64,000 nucleotides of DNA from Micromonospora peucetia (GTDB taxonomy: Bacteria > Actinomycetota > Actinomycetes > Mycobacteriales > Micromonosporaceae): NCBI RefSeq assembly GCF_900091625.1, contig NZ_FMIC01000002.1:2480001-2544000 (forward strand), written 5' to 3'. Positions 1 through 9,027 of the stretch are shown in pieces; position 1 is the stretch's first letter, and each line of letters opens with the position of its first letter. Position numbers and translations under genes: made by a program. Under the pieces are notes generated by a model, which worked only from the letters and a program-made list of their open reading frames with translations, did no database searches and was not told the origin of the DNA.

Positions 1-776
1 AGCCGCAGCTGATCGCGGCGCTGGACAAGGTCTCGGCCGCGCTGGACACGCCGAAGCTGATCCAGCTCAACAAGGCCGTCGGCGTCGAACGCAAGACGGC
101 GCAGAAGGCGGCCGAGGAGTTCGCGGCGGCCAACGGCATCACCGCGGGCATCGCCAAGGGGCCCGGTGGGCAGATCGTGATCGGCGCGGCCAACTTCACG
201 GAGAACGAGATCCTGGCCGAGCTCTACAAGATCGCCCTGACCGCCGCCGGCTATGAGGTCAAGGTGCAGCAGATCGGCAACCGCGAGCTCTACGAGCCGG
301 CCCTGGAGAAGGGCGAGATCCAGGTCGTCCCGGAGTACGCGGCGACCCTGGCCGAGTTCCTCAACACCAAGGCCAACGGCAAGGACGCCCAGCCGGTGTC
401 CGCGCCGGAGCTGGACAAGACCGTCGCGGCGCTCAAGGCGTCCGGCGACAAGGCGGGCCTCGTCTTCGGCGCGCCGGCCGCGGCGCAGAACCAGAACGCC
501 TTCGCCGTGACCAAGGCCTTCGCCGACAAGTACAGCGTCAGCACGCTCTCCGAGCTGGCCGCCAAGTGCTCGGGTCAGGCCACTGTGCTGGCCGGGCCGC
601 CGGAGTGCCCGCAGCGGCCGAAGTGCCAGGCGGGGCTCGTGCAGGTCTACGACTTCAAGGCCGGCTCGTTCAGCTCGCTGGACCAGGGCGGCCCGCAGAC
701 CAAGAACGCGCTGAAGACCGGGGCCGCCAGTGTGGGCCTGGTGTTCTCCTCGGACGGCGAACTCGCCACCGCCTGA
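1..776 (+). CDS. Glycine betaine/choline ABC transporter substrate-binding protein, partial, with a second shortened domain
   Basis: The frame is open from base 3, so the start lies before the window. The first ~50 residues look like the C-terminal end of an OpuAC/ProX-type domain (AALDKVSAALDTPKLIQLN, then AAEEFAAANGI). After a linker a second domain begins (IVIGAANFTENEILAELY, then VPEYAATLAEFL), the typical N-terminal part of the same fold. This second domain stops after SVGLVFSSDGELATA, where family members usually continue for about 80 residues that close the ligand-binding lobe. Family role: extracytoplasmic capture of quaternary-ammonium osmolytes for an ABC importer. Only about 125 bases separate this stop from the next start, so a simple frameshift cannot hide the missing part. 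Family assignment is good; the duplicated, shortened architecture is an observation of unknown meaning. Confidence 0.8.
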   Translation, partial: PQLIAALDKVSAALDTPKLIQLNKAVGVERKTAQKAAEEFAAANGITAGIAKGPGGQIVIGAANFTENEILAELYKIALTAAGYEVKVQQIGNRELYEPALEKGEIQVVPEYAATLAEFLNTKANGKDAQPVSAPELDKTVAALKASGDKAGLVFGAPAAAQNQNAFAVTKAFADKYSVSTLSELAAKCSGQATVLAGPPECPQRPKCQAGLVQVYDFKAGSFSSLDQGGPQTKNALKTGAASVGLVFSSDGELATA

Positions 777-885
777 CCCCCGGCCGGCTGCCGGTGGCCT
801 GGTGCCGCCGGCGGCCGACGGGGCGATCGGCGGCGTAGATGCCGGATGCCCCGGTTCACCCGTTCCCAGGCGGGGCAACTCTCGG

Positions 886-891
886 TAGGCT
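886..891 (+). promoter_or_regulatory. Leaderless -10 box TAGGCT
   Basis: TAGGCT lies 8 bases before the ATG at 900, placing the expected transcription start at or next to the start codon. No Shine-Dalgarno sequence is present. It supports 900 over the upstream in-frame ATG at 846. Confidence 0.5.
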
Positions 892-899
892 GCGGACCC

Positions 900-2525
900 A
901 TGCCAGCCCCGGTCGCCCCCGCCGACAAGCGCAGTCCGCAGCTGCTCACCGTGCTCTTCTGGATCGGTGTCGCCCTGGCGCCGGTGGCGGCGCTGATCCT
1001 GCTCGTCGCCGACGGCAACGGTCCGCTGCGGTTCGCCGCCGTGCTCGCCATCATGGCCGTGGTCCTGATCGGCCTGTCGATCGCGTTGCGGGCCGACGGT
1101 GCGGGCCCGGCCCGCGACGAGGAACTGCTGGACGAGATCGAGCAGCTCCGTCGCGAGTTGCGGGGGGAGATCGTGGCCGCCGCCCAGCGCGGCAACCAGG
1201 CACTCGACCACGCCCAGCGGGCCCAGGAGGAGGCCGTCGCGCTGCGCCGGCGGCTGGATGCCACCAGTGCCGCGCTGGCCGGGGCGGACGCCCAGGCCGG
1301 TGCCGGCCGCGCCCGGGCATCCGTCGACGACGCGGTCGCCGGCCGGGGGCGGGTGCCGGGCCAGGACGACGCGGTGCCCCGCCGGGGCCGCGCCGACCGG
1401 GACGAGGCTGAGCCGGCCCACCGGCGGCAGCCGGCTCCGCGTGCCGAGCGGCCCGCACAGCCGGCTCCACGTGCCGAGCGGCCCGCACCCGGCCCGGCCG
1501 AGTACGCCACGGACGGGCCCACCGTGGGAACGGCCGGCGGTCACCCCACGGACGGGCCGGCCGGCGGGTATTCGCCGGCCGGGCAGCCCGGCGGATACGG
1601 CGCGGAACGGCCGGCCGCCGGTGGAACGGCCGGGGGGTACGGGGCGGCCCGGCCGGCGGAGCCCGGTAGCCAGCCCGCGGCCCGTCCGCTCGGAGTGGTG
1701 CGGCACACCGAGACCGTGCACGTCACCACCCGGCACACCATCGTGGACGGTGCCGGATCCGTTCCTGCCGACCGGGGCACGCGGTACGACGGCGGGTACC
1801 CGGGACGCTGGTCGTCGGGGCCGGAGGAGCAGCCGTGGCCGGGCGAGCCGGACCACCGGCCCCGGACCGAGCAGCCAGGTGACCGGGAGTGGTCCGCGCA
1901 GTCCGGCGGGCGGGAGTGGCCGGGGCAGCGCGACGAGCGCGGAGAGCAGTGGGACGACCGGGGTCCGGGCGGCGCGGGCGGGCCGGGCTGGGCGGCGCCG
2001 GTCGAGCAGACCGGGCGCGGCCGGTCGGACCAGCCCGACGAGGCGGGGGCGGAGAGCGGCGAGTACTGGTCGCAGCTGCGCGCCGGGGACCGGTGGGCCA
2101 CGGTGCGGGACGACGACCGGGGCCGGGAGCTGCGGGCCGGGGAACGGCGTGCCGAGATGCACGCGGACGCCACGGGCACCGAGTACCGGGTCGCGGACCG
2201 CTGGGCGGCGGTCCGGCGGGACGAGCCGCGCCGGAGCCCGGGCCGGGCGGACGACGGGTGGCGCGGTGGCTGGTCGGAGCCGGACGGTGCCCCGGCCCTG
2301 CCGGCCGGCGGGGTGCCGGTGCCCGACGAGTGGCGTCCGCCCCGCCAGCGGGGGCACCAGCCCGAGGAGCGGCACGACGCCCACCAGCCTGAGGAGCGGC
2401 ACGCCCGGCGCGCGGAGCCCGAACCGGAACGGTACGGCCGGCGCCAGTCGGATCGTCACGGCCACCCGCCGCAGGACGACGTGCCACGCGCGGGTGGCGC
2501 CCGCTCCGCCGACCGCTGGCGCTGA
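900..2525 (+). CDS. Membrane protein with coiled coil and long disordered R/G/P-rich tail (unknown function)
   Basis: 541 residues. Two hydrophobic segments (about residues 12-36 and 42-62) are followed by a charged coiled coil (EELLDEIEQLRRELRGEI, to about residue 130). A very long low-complexity tail rich in Gly, Arg, Pro, Glu and Asp follows. The tail contains near-repeats such as PAQPAPRAERPA and a degenerate pattern LRAGDRWATVRDDDRGRELR / RVADRWAAVRRDE. The N-terminus would sit in the membrane with the tail probably cytoplasmic. No enzymatic motif is visible. The start at 900 is chosen because the TM segment begins soon after it and a TAGGCT box precedes it. Function not recognised; possibly a scaffold or envelope-associated protein (inference only). 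Confidence 0.7.
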   Translation: MPAPVAPADKRSPQLLTVLFWIGVALAPVAALILLVADGNGPLRFAAVLAIMAVVLIGLSIALRADGAGPARDEELLDEIEQLRRELRGEIVAAAQRGNQALDHAQRAQEEAVALRRRLDATSAALAGADAQAGAGRARASVDDAVAGRGRVPGQDDAVPRRGRADRDEAEPAHRRQPAPRAERPAQPAPRAERPAPGPAEYATDGPTVGTAGGHPTDGPAGGYSPAGQPGGYGAERPAAGGTAGGYGAARPAEPGSQPAARPLGVVRHTETVHVTTRHTIVDGAGSVPADRGTRYDGGYPGRWSSGPEEQPWPGEPDHRPRTEQPGDREWSAQSGGREWPGQRDERGEQWDDRGPGGAGGPGWAAPVEQTGRGRSDQPDEAGAESGEYWSQLRAGDRWATVRDDDRGRELRAGERRAEMHADATGTEYRVADRWAAVRRDEPRRSPGRADDGWRGGWSEPDGAPALPAGGVPVPDEWRPPRQRGHQPEERHDAHQPEERHARRAEPEPERYGRRQSDRHGHPPQDDVPRAGGARSADRWR

Positions 2526-2562
2526 CTTCGCACCGGCTTCCGCGGGCGGGAGCCGCGGCGGG

Positions 2563-3723
2563 TCACTTGTCGATGTCGCCGACCACGAAGAACATCGAGC
2601 CGAGAATGGCGATCAGGTCCGGCACCAGGCAGCCGGGGAGCAGGGTGGCCAGCGCCTGCACGTTCGCGTACGACGCGGTGCGCAGCTTCAGCCGCCACGG
2701 CGTCTTCTCGCCCCGGGAGACCAGGTAGTAGCCGTTGATGCCGAGCGGGTTCTCGGTCCACGCGTAGGTGTGCCCCTCGGGAGCCTTCAGCACCTTCGGC
2801 AGCCGGGTGTTGATTGGCCCGGTGAGCCGGTCCACCCGGTCCAGGCACTGCTCGGCGAGGTCGAGTGAGGCGTACACCTGGTCGAGCAGCACCTCGAAGC
2901 GGGCGTGGCAGTCCCCGGCGGTCTTGGTCACCACCGGCACGTCCAGCTGGTCGTAGGCCAGGTAGGGCTCGTCGCGGCGCAGGTCCAGGTCGAGGCCGGA
3001 GGCCCGGGCGACCGGCCCGGACGCGCCGAACGCGGCGGCGTCCGCCGCGGAGAGCACCCCGACGCCGACCGTACGGGCCAGGAAGATGTCGTTACGCCGG
3101 ATGAGATTGTCCAGGTCGGGCATCCGCCGGCGGACCTCGGTGATGGCGGCCCGGGCCCGACCGGTCCAGCCGGAGGGCACCTCCTCCTTGAGCCCGCCCA
3201 CCCGGTTGAACATGTAGTGGATCCGGCCGCCGGAGACCTCCTCCATCACCGTCTGGATGGTCTCCCGCTCGCGGAACGCGTAGAACATCGGCGTGATCGC
3301 GCCGATCTCCAGCGGATAGGAGCCGAGGAACATCAGGTGGTTGAGCACCCGGTTCAGCTCGGCCAGCGCCATCCGCAGCCAGGTCGCCCGTTCCGGCACC
3401 TCCATGCCCATCAGCCGTTCCACGGCGAGCACCACGCCCAGCTCGTTGGAGAAGGCCGAGAGCCAGTCGTGCCGGTTGGCCAGCACGATGATCTGCCGGT
3501 AGTCGCGTACCTCGAAGAGCTTCTCCGCGCCCCGGTGCATGTAGCCGACGATCGGCTCGCAGGCCACCACCCGCTCGCCGTCGAGCACCAGCCTGAGCCG
3601 GAGCACACCGTGCGTGGAGGGGTGCTGTGGCCCGATGTTGAGCACCATGTCGGTGCCGAGCTGCTCCCCGCCGGCCCCGGTGCCGACGGTCAGCTCGCGG
3701 AGGTCGCCGGCATCCGTGGTCAT
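2563..3723 (-). CDS. nuoD: NADH-quinone oxidoreductase subunit D (complex I 49 kDa-type), stand-alone copy
   Basis: 386 residues, the usual NuoD length. Family signatures run throughout: [17 protein letters not shown] near the N-terminus, the [13 protein letters not shown] loop, [12 protein letters not shown], and a C-terminal [12 protein letters not shown]. In complex I this peripheral-arm subunit forms, with NuoB, the quinone-binding site; the two histidines of PQHPSTHG belong to it. No other nuo gene is nearby, so this is not the main nuo operon. The ATG at 3723 overlaps the TGA of the upstream methyltransferase (ATGA), indicating translational coupling and fixing the start; an in-frame ATG at 3732 is the alternative. 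The conserved Arg of HGVLR is present, relevant because the partner gene is a MidA/NDUFAF7-type methyltransferase. Confidence 0.92.
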   Translation of the reverse strand: MTTDAGDLRELTVGTGAGGEQLGTDMVLNIGPQHPSTHGVLRLRLVLDGERVVACEPIVGYMHRGAEKLFEVRDYRQIIVLANRHDWLSAFSNELGVVLAVERLMGMEVPERATWLRMALAELNRVLNHLMFLGSYPLEIGAITPMFYAFRERETIQTVMEEVSGGRIHYMFNRVGGLKEEVPSGWTGRARAAITEVRRRMPDLDNLIRRNDIFLARTVGVGVLSAADAAAFGASGPVARASGLDLDLRRDEPYLAYDQLDVPVVTKTAGDCHARFEVLLDQVYASLDLAEQCLDRVDRLTGPINTRLPKVLKAPEGHTYAWTENPLGINGYYLVSRGEKTPWRLKLRTASYANVQALATLLPGCLVPDLIAILGSMFFVVGDIDK

Positions 3724-4910
3724 GTCCGCCATCGTGCCATGAACGGCCCGGGGTCGACGCCGACCGGTTGCCGCAGCCACCAGTGCCCGCCCAACCCGGC
3801 CGGGTCGGTGAGCTCGGCCACCGCCGACGCGGCGGCGAGCGCCCGCACGTATCCGGCCGGGTCGCCGGCGGCCAGGCTCAGCGGCGGTCGCCCGCCGTCG
3901 GCCCCGAGCGCCCGCAGCGCCTCCCGCTGCGACACCAGGTCGTACGCGCACCGGGCGACCCTGGCACCGGCGGAGGCGACCGAGTCCACGGCGACGTGCG
4001 CGGTGACGTCCCGGCTTCCGTCCGGCACCGGCGGCACCTGCCGCCCGCCCCGGTACCCGGTCAACGTCCCGTCCACGGGCCGGCCGTCCCGCAGGTGTCC
4101 GTAGTCCACGGCCAACGCCAGCCCCCGGTCGACGTGGCGCACGGCGGCGGCCCAGGCCTCGTCCCTGGTCCGGCCGATCTCGGCCCTCGCGGCTGTGAGG
4201 GTTTCCGGGCGGTCCGACCGGCTCCGGGCGGTCAGGCTTGATCCCTGCGCCGGCCGGGCCGCCCGGGCGGTCGCCCCGACGCCGTCGGTCGTGGTCGCGT
4301 CCTCGAACGAGGCTCCGGCGGTCGGCGCCGGCCACCAGCGGTCGAGCCAGTCGGCATCGGCGGGGTCCACCCGATCGCCCACAATCTCCTCGCCGGTGGT
4401 CGGGTCGACCAGCAGGTAGCGCCACCCGTCGGCGTGCACCGCCACGTCGAGCGGCACGTTGTCCAGCCACTCGGTGGCCAGGAGCACGCCGGTGATCCCG
4501 TCGGGGATGTCGTCCACCCAACCGATCGTGGCGGACAGGCCGTCTGGTCGGGGTGCCCTCTCGACGGCGGTGAGGCGTACCCGATGGGCCAGCAGGACCA
4601 CGGTGGCGGGCGACGGGCGCGCGGACCCGGGCCGGGGGCCCACAGGTGCGGAGTGGGTGGCAGCCTCCAGCGTGGCGGAGAGCGCGCGCAACAGCTCACC
4701 GCGACCGGCGCCCACGTCGACCACGTCGAGCCGGTCCGGGTGGCCGAGGGCGGCGTCGACCTGCTCGACGAGTCGCAGCAGCGCGGCGGCGAAGGCCGGC
4801 GACGCGTGCACGCTGGTGCGGAAGTGGGCGGCCGGGCCGGAGCCGGAGACGAAGAACCCGTCCGGCCCGTAGAGCGCCCGTTCCATCGCGTCCCGCCAGC
4901 GGACCGGCAT
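3720..4910 (-). CDS. MidA/NDUFAF7-family SAM-dependent methyltransferase
   Basis: 396 residues of the MidA family (COG1565/DUF185). Visible motifs: [15 protein letters not shown] (SAM-binding glycine loop, about residue 63), [14 protein letters not shown] (family ANELFDALP motif), [10 protein letters not shown], and [10 protein letters not shown] followed by DVTAHV. Mitochondrial NDUFAF7 of this family dimethylates an arginine of the NuoD homologue NDUFS2 during complex I assembly (established). Here the gene overlaps nuoD by ATGA, which suggests the same enzyme-substrate relation (inference). The ATG at 4910 is chosen because GGGGA lies about 9 bases upstream. Residues about 214-237 are encoded by a palindromic repeat also found outside genes at 12.4 kb, in a low-complexity linker, so the repeat appears to have entered the coding sequence in frame. 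Confidence 0.85.
   Translation of the reverse strand: MPVRWRDAMERALYGPDGFFVSGSGPAAHFRTSVHASPAFAAALLRLVEQVDAALGHPDRLDVVDVGAGRGELLRALSATLEAATHSAPVGPRPGSARPSPATVVLLAHRVRLTAVERAPRPDGLSATIGWVDDIPDGITGVLLATEWLDNVPLDVAVHADGWRYLLVDPTTGEEIVGDRVDPADADWLDRWWPAPTAGASFEDATTTDGVGATARAARPAQGSSLTARSRSDRPETLTAARAEIGRTRDEAWAAAVRHVDRGLALAVDYGHLRDGRPVDGTLTGYRGGRQVPPVPDGSRDVTAHVAVDSVASAGARVARCAYDLVSQREALRALGADGGRPPLSLAAGDPAGYVRALAAASAVAELTDPAGLGGHWWLRQPVGVDPGPFMARWRT
4201..4270. repeat. Palindromic interspersed repeat, copy 1, inside the methyltransferase gene
   Basis: GTTTCCGGGCGGTCCGACCGG (4201-4221) faces an arm at 4250-4266 across a 28-base centre. Centre and inner arms match copy 2 at 12415-12484 almost base for base. 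The arms differ from copy 2 by paired changes (GGGCGG/CCGCCC here, GGGCAG/CTGCCC there), keeping the stem. The right outer end (AAAC in copy 2) is lost here. Confidence 0.8.
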
Positions 4911-5065
4911 CGATTTCGTTCCCCGTTCGGCGTGCGTCACCGTGCCGACCCTACGGTCAGCGGGTGTGCGGTGGCGGTCATCCCCGCCCTGGCGGTCGTA
5001 CCGCTGCCGCTGGCCGGCACGCCCCGCGCACGCCGGCTGCCATCGGTGAACGTTTTCACACATCC

Positions 5066-5096
5066 TTGTCCCGGTTCCGTGCCCCCGGCGCATACT
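5066..5096 (+). promoter_or_regulatory. Putative promoter of the DUF2520-panC-panD operon
   Basis: TTGTCC (5066-5071) and CATACT (5091-5096) are spaced by 19 bases, 43 bases before the DUF2520 start. They resemble -35/-10 boxes of a principal sigma factor, with slightly wide spacing. The gap to the divergent methyltransferase is 228 bases, so both promoters must lie here. Confidence 0.35.
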
Positions 5097-5138
5097 TGCG
5101 ATCGACCGGTACCCCTTCTCGAGGACTGGATCGTCGCC

Positions 5139-6092
5139 ATGAGCGCACCTCTGCGCCCGCGTCCGGCCGCCCCCCACGGGGCCGCCGCGCTGCCGGCCGC
5201 CACCCCCCGTTTTCTCACCGTCGGCGTCGTCGGCTCCGGTCGGGTCGGTGCCGTGCTGGGCGCCGCGCTCGCCGCCGCCGGTCACCGGGTCGTCGCCGCC
5301 ACCGGCAACTCCGGCGTCTCCCGGGCCCGGACGGCGCTGCTGCTTCCGGGCGTGCCCCGCCGCCCCGCCGCCGCCGTGGCGCGGGCGGCCACCGACCTGC
5401 TGCTGGTCGCCGTGCCCGACGACGCGCTCGCCGGGGTGGTCGCCGCCCTGGCCGACGGCGGCGCGCTGCGTCCCGGCCAGGTGGTCGCGCACACCTCCGG
5501 CGCGCTCGGGCTGGCCGTGCTCGCTCCCGCCGCGGCGGCGGGCGCCCGCCCGCTCGCCCTGCACCCTGCGATGACCTTCACCGGCCAGCCGGACGACCTC
5601 GCCCGGCTGGCCGGCATCTCGTACGGGGTGACCGCCCCGGCCGAGCTGCGCCCCCTGGCCGCCCGGCTGGTCGCCGACCTCGGCGGGGTGCCGGAGTGGG
5701 TCGGCGAGGCGGACCGGCCGCTCTACCACGCGGCGCTGGCGCACGGCGCCAACCACCTGGTGACCCTGGTCAACGAGGCGGCCGACCGGCTACGCGACGC
5801 CGGGGTGGCCCAGCCGGAGAAGGTGCTCGCCCCGCTGCTGCGAGCCGCCCTGGAGAACGCGCTGCGCCTCGGCGACGACGCGCTGACCGGGCCGGTGTCC
5901 CGGGGCGACGCGGGCACGGTCGAACGGCACCTGGCCCGGCTCGCCGCCACCGCCCCCGAGTCGGTCGCGCCCTACCTGGCCCTGGCCCGGCGTACGGCCG
6001 ACCGGGCCATCGCCGCCGGCCGGTTGCGGCCGGTCGACGCGGAGTCGCTGCTCGGCGTACTGGCCGGCGACCGGCGGCAGGTGGCGGCGTGA
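5139..6092 (+). CDS. Rossmann-like / DUF2520 domain protein, candidate ketopantoate reductase-type enzyme
   Basis: 317 residues. An N-terminal Rossmann dinucleotide-binding domain begins [21 protein letters not shown] (GxGxxG, about residues 28-48) and includes [11 protein letters not shown] and [12 protein letters not shown]-terminal helical DUF2520 domain follows ([19 protein letters not shown]). The fold resembles ketopantoate reductase and F420:NADP oxidoreductases. The stop overlaps GTGA just before panC, and homologues sit next to panC in other actinobacteria (Rv3603c in M. tuberculosis, from memory). The context suggests a pantothenate step such as 2-dehydropantoate reduction, but this is inference. 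The start at 5139 follows GAGGA at 5121; the first 25 residues are Ala/Pro-rich and weakly conserved. Confidence 0.8.
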   Translation: MSAPLRPRPAAPHGAAALPAATPRFLTVGVVGSGRVGAVLGAALAAAGHRVVAATGNSGVSRARTALLLPGVPRRPAAAVARAATDLLLVAVPDDALAGVVAALADGGALRPGQVVAHTSGALGLAVLAPAAAAGARPLALHPAMTFTGQPDDLARLAGISYGVTAPAELRPLAARLVADLGGVPEWVGEADRPLYHAALAHGANHLVTLVNEAADRLRDAGVAQPEKVLAPLLRAALENALRLGDDALTGPVSRGDAGTVERHLARLAATAPESVAPYLALARRTADRAIAAGRLRPVDAESLLGVLAGDRRQVAA

Positions 6093-6121
6093 GCGGGCCG
6101 ACGGTGAACGGAGGGGACCAC

Positions 6122-6970
6122 GTGACGGAACTGGTGCACGGCCGCGCCGAGCTGGCCGCGGCGCGGGACGGGCTCAAGGGCACCGTCGGCGTCGTGATGA
6201 CCATGGGCGCGCTGCACTCGGGGCACGAGACGCTGCTGCGGGCGGCCCGGGAGCGGGCCGACCACGTCATCGTCACGATCTTCGTCAACCCGTTGCAGTT
6301 CGGCCCGAACGAGGACTTCGACCGCTATCCGCGCACCCTCGACACCGACCTGGAGATCTGCCGGCGGGCCGGCGCGGACGTGGTCTTCGCTCCCGCCGTG
6401 GCGGACATGTACCCGGACGGCGAACCCCGGGTGCGGGTCAACCCGGGCCCGTTCGGCGAGGACCTGGAGGGGCAGAGCCGCCCCGGGTTCTTCCACGGGG
6501 TGCTCACGGTGGTGCTCAAGCTGCTCCAGCTCACCCGCCCGGACCTGGCGTTCTTCGGCGAGAAGGACTACCAGCAGCTGACCCTGGTGCGGCGGATGGC
6601 CCGGGACCTCGACGTGCCGGTCGAGGTGGTCGGCGTGCCCACCGTGCGGGAGCCGGACGGGCTGGCCCTGTCCAGCCGCAACCGCTACCTCTCCCCGGCC
6701 GAGCGGGACGCCGCGCTGAGCCTGTCGGCGGCGCTGCGGGCCGGGGCCGGTGCCGCCGACAAGGGCGGTGACGCGGGGGCGGTGCTGGCCGCCGCGCACG
6801 CGGCCTTCGGCGCCGGTACGCCAGGCGCGCGGCTCGACTACCTGGTGCTCACCGACCCGGACCTGGAACCGGGGCCGGTCTCCGGGCCGGCGCGGCTGCT
6901 CGTCGCCGCGTGGGTGGGCGCCACCCGGCTGATCGACAACGCGGCGATCCGGCTCGCCCCCCGTTCCTGA
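6122..6970 (+). CDS. panC: Pantothenate synthetase
   Basis: 282 residues. It condenses pantoate and beta-alanine with ATP to give pantothenate (cytosol). Signatures: [16 protein letters not shown] (HIGH-like nucleotide-binding motif), [35 protein letters not shown], and LSSRNRYLS (KMSKS-like loop). The GTG at 6122 is chosen because GGAGGGG lies 6 bases upstream and the protein then begins at the usual family position; a GTG at 6089 overlapping the preceding stop is the alternative. It is followed by panD, so beta-alanine supply and use are co-transcribed. Confidence 0.95.
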   Translation: MTELVHGRAELAAARDGLKGTVGVVMTMGALHSGHETLLRAARERADHVIVTIFVNPLQFGPNEDFDRYPRTLDTDLEICRRAGADVVFAPAVADMYPDGEPRVRVNPGPFGEDLEGQSRPGFFHGVLTVVLKLLQLTRPDLAFFGEKDYQQLTLVRRMARDLDVPVEVVGVPTVREPDGLALSSRNRYLSPAERDAALSLSAALRAGAGAADKGGDAGAVLAAAHAAFGAGTPGARLDYLVLTDPDLEPGPVSGPARLLVAAWVGATRLIDNAAIRLAPRS

Positions 6971-7009
6971 ACCCCCGCCCCGCCACTTTCCCGCGAAAGG
7001 CACCCCGAG

Positions 7010-7432
7010 ATGCTGCGCACCATGCTCAAGTCGAAGATCCACCGGGCGACGGTGACCCAGGCCGACCTGCACTACGTCGGCTCGGTGACCGTGGACGAGG
7101 ACCTGCTCGACGCCGCCGACCTGATCCCGGGGGAGCAGGTGGCAATCGTGGACATCACCAACGGGGCGCGGCTGGAGACGTACGTGATCCCGGGCCAGCG
7201 GGGAAGTGGCGTGATCGGCATCAACGGCGCCGCCGCCCACCTGGTGCACCCGGGGGACCTGGTCATCCTCATCTCGTACGGGCAGCTGGACGACGCCGAG
7301 GCCCGGGCGTACCGGCCGCGCGTCGTGCACGTCGACGCCGACAACCGGATCGTCGAGCTGAACACCGACCCCACCACCGCCGCCCCGGGCACCGCCGGAG
7401 CCCCCACCCCCAACCCCCACGCCGCCGTCTGA
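7010..7432 (+). CDS. panD: Aspartate 1-decarboxylase
   Basis: 140 residues, a pyruvoyl-dependent enzyme making beta-alanine from aspartate for PanC. The self-cleavage Gly-Ser pair is in [10 protein letters not shown] (Gly24-Ser25), with Lys9 of KSKIHRA and Tyr58 of ETYVIPG also in place. GRGSGV-type sequence ([14 protein letters not shown]) follows. The C-terminal ~20 residues are Pro/Thr/Ala-rich, a common actinobacterial extension. The ATG at 7010 follows GAAAGG about 12 bases upstream. It lies 39 bases after panC in the same operon. Confidence 0.95.
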   Translation: MLRTMLKSKIHRATVTQADLHYVGSVTVDEDLLDAADLIPGEQVAIVDITNGARLETYVIPGQRGSGVIGINGAAAHLVHPGDLVILISYGQLDDAEARAYRPRVVHVDADNRIVELNTDPTTAAPGTAGAPTPNPHAAV

Positions 7433-7471
7433 TTCCTCCCGTCGGCGTCCGGCTTCCGTGCGCGATCCGCG

Positions 7472-7855
7472 CTATACCGGTGCCACGCGCGCCCGCAGCA
7501 GGCAGAACTCGTTGCCCTCAGGGTCGGCGAGTACGTGCCAACTCTCGTCTCCCGTCTGACCGATCTCCGCTCGGCGGGCACCGGCCGCGAACAGCCGCTC
7601 CAGCTCGGCGTCCTGGTCGCGGTCGGTCGGATTGACGTCGATGTGCAGGCGTAGGTTGGCTGTCCTGGGCTCGTCGGTTCGGTTGAGCACGATGGTGGGC
7701 TGCGGACCGCCGAATCCGACACGGGCCGGACCGATCTCGATGTCGCCGTCGTCCGTGCGGTCCAGCTCGACGTAGCCGAGGACCTCGCACCAGAACCGGG
7801 CGAGCAGGTCGGGGTCATGCGCGTCCAGCACAAATTCGGTTATCCGGCAAGCCAT
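7472..7855 (-). CDS. VOC (glyoxalase/bleomycin-resistance-like) family protein
   Basis: 127 residues forming one or two beta-alpha-beta-beta-beta units: ITEFVLDAHDPDLLARFWCE at the start, LRLHIDVNPTDRD in the middle, and WHVLADPEGNEFCLL at the end, the last being a typical VOC closing strand. VOC proteins bind a divalent metal or act as ligand sequestrators; the substrate cannot be read from sequence. It is convergent with panD. The ATG at 7855 is preceded by a TATGGT box 6 bases upstream and no ribosome-binding site. Confidence 0.8.
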   Translation of the reverse strand: MACRITEFVLDAHDPDLLARFWCEVLGYVELDRTDDGDIEIGPARVGFGGPQPTIVLNRTDEPRTANLRLHIDVNPTDRDQDAELERLFAAGARRAEIGQTGDESWHVLADPEGNEFCLLRARVAPV

Positions 7856-7861
7856 GCCAAC

Positions 7862-7867
7862 ACCATA
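7862..7867 (-). promoter_or_regulatory. Leaderless -10 box TATGGT for the VOC gene
   Basis: TATGGT on the minus strand ends 6 bases before the ATG at 7855, with no Shine-Dalgarno sequence between. This is the arrangement repeated at many genes in this window. Confidence 0.45.
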
Positions 7868-7989
7868 GGCATGAGCTGGATACGCCGGCGATCCCGGTAA
7901 GCCGGCGTACGTGCGGTCTGTCACCGGTAGGGCATCTCTGGGTAGTCTGGGTGCCCGTCGGGAGACGCGGGTGGCTGGGGGAGGCCGCG

Positions 7990-8883
7990 ATGCGCCGTGC
8001 GATGAGTGCCCTGCTCGCGGCCGTCGCCACGGCCTTGCTCCTGGCCGGGTGTGCCGATGGCGGCGGGCTGGACGGTGACCTGGTCGACGACTGGGCGGCC
8101 CTGCCCACCCCCGGGCCCTTCACCCCGGCCGCCGGGGTATGCCAGGCCGCCGACTTCGCCGACGTGGTGACCCTGGCGGCGTACGCGCCGGTGGACTGCG
8201 CCATGCCGCACCGGGTCGAGACGGTGCACGTGGGCACCTTCCCGGCCGAGCGGCCCGCCCCGCCGCCGGGCGGTTCGGCCGAGTTGCGCGGCGCCTTCGC
8301 GGACTGCGACACCCGGGCCACCGGTTACGTGGGCGCCGACTGGCGGGCGGGACGGCTCCGGCTGGCGGTGGCGGTGCCGTCGGTGCCGGGCTGGACGGCC
8401 GGCGCCCGCTGGTACCGGTGCGACCTGACCGAGGTGAGCACCGTCGAGGCCGCCGCCACGGTGGTGGTCCGCACCGGCAGCCTCCGCGACGCGCTGCGGG
8501 GGCCGTCCCCGCTGCGTCTGGGCTGCCAGCAGGCCCGCTCCGGCGGCGGGTCGGTGCGGACGCTGCTCCCGGTCGACTGCGCCACCAGGCACGACGCCGA
8601 GTTCGTCGGGGTGTGGCGGGCGCCCGACCGCCCGTACCCGACCCGGCCCGCCGACTGGGCCCCGCTGTACGCCGGCTGCCGCTCGGTGCTCGGCCGCTAC
8701 GTGGGGGTGCCCGACGACGCAGAGCTGCGCTTCCGTAGCGGCGTGGTGGTCCGCCCGCCGGGGGCGGGACGGTGGCGCGTCGGCGACCGTGGCGTCCGCT
8801 GCTACCTTCGGCTCGACGACCGTACGATGACCGGCTCGCTGCGGGGCGCCGGCCCGGCGGCCCTCCCGGTCCGGACGAGGTAG
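7990..8883 (+). CDS. Septum formation family lipoprotein
   Basis: 297 residues. The signal peptide MRRAMSALLAAVATALLLAGC ends in a lipobox (LAGC), so the mature protein is probably anchored outside the membrane. The remainder has two similar halves with conserved cysteines: GVCQAADFADVVTLAAYAPV, then DCAMPHRVETVHVG; and VDCATRHDAEFVGVW with a final CYLRLDD. This fits the actinobacterial 'septum formation' domain family found in envelope and division loci. The ATG at 7990 follows GGGGGAGG by 6 bases, which decides the start over an upstream in-frame ATG at 7951. Exact function is unknown. Confidence 0.8.
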   Translation: MRRAMSALLAAVATALLLAGCADGGGLDGDLVDDWAALPTPGPFTPAAGVCQAADFADVVTLAAYAPVDCAMPHRVETVHVGTFPAERPAPPPGGSAELRGAFADCDTRATGYVGADWRAGRLRLAVAVPSVPGWTAGARWYRCDLTEVSTVEAAATVVVRTGSLRDALRGPSPLRLGCQQARSGGGSVRTLLPVDCATRHDAEFVGVWRAPDRPYPTRPADWAPLYAGCRSVLGRYVGVPDDAELRFRSGVVVRPPGAGRWRVGDRGVRCYLRLDDRTMTGSLRGAGPAALPVRTR

Positions 8884-9027
8884 CGCCCGCCGGGCCAGGC
8901 CGCGCGCCGGTCGGGCAGCCGGCCCTCGCGGGCCGGCCCGCCGTGGGTCACGTCCGGACGCGATGGTCCTAACCACTCGTCCCGCCCCCGCCGCCCTCCG
9001 CGAGGGCGCTTCGGGTTGACTGTGGGC

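Noticed and set aside
1..845. Frameshift truncating the substrate-binding protein
   Set aside because: There is not enough room (about 125 bases) before the next start for the missing ~80 residues in any frame.
2563..4521. nuoD with a ~270-residue N-terminal extension
   Set aside because: The extension is out-of-frame shadow of the methyltransferase; the family start and the ATGA overlap give 3723.
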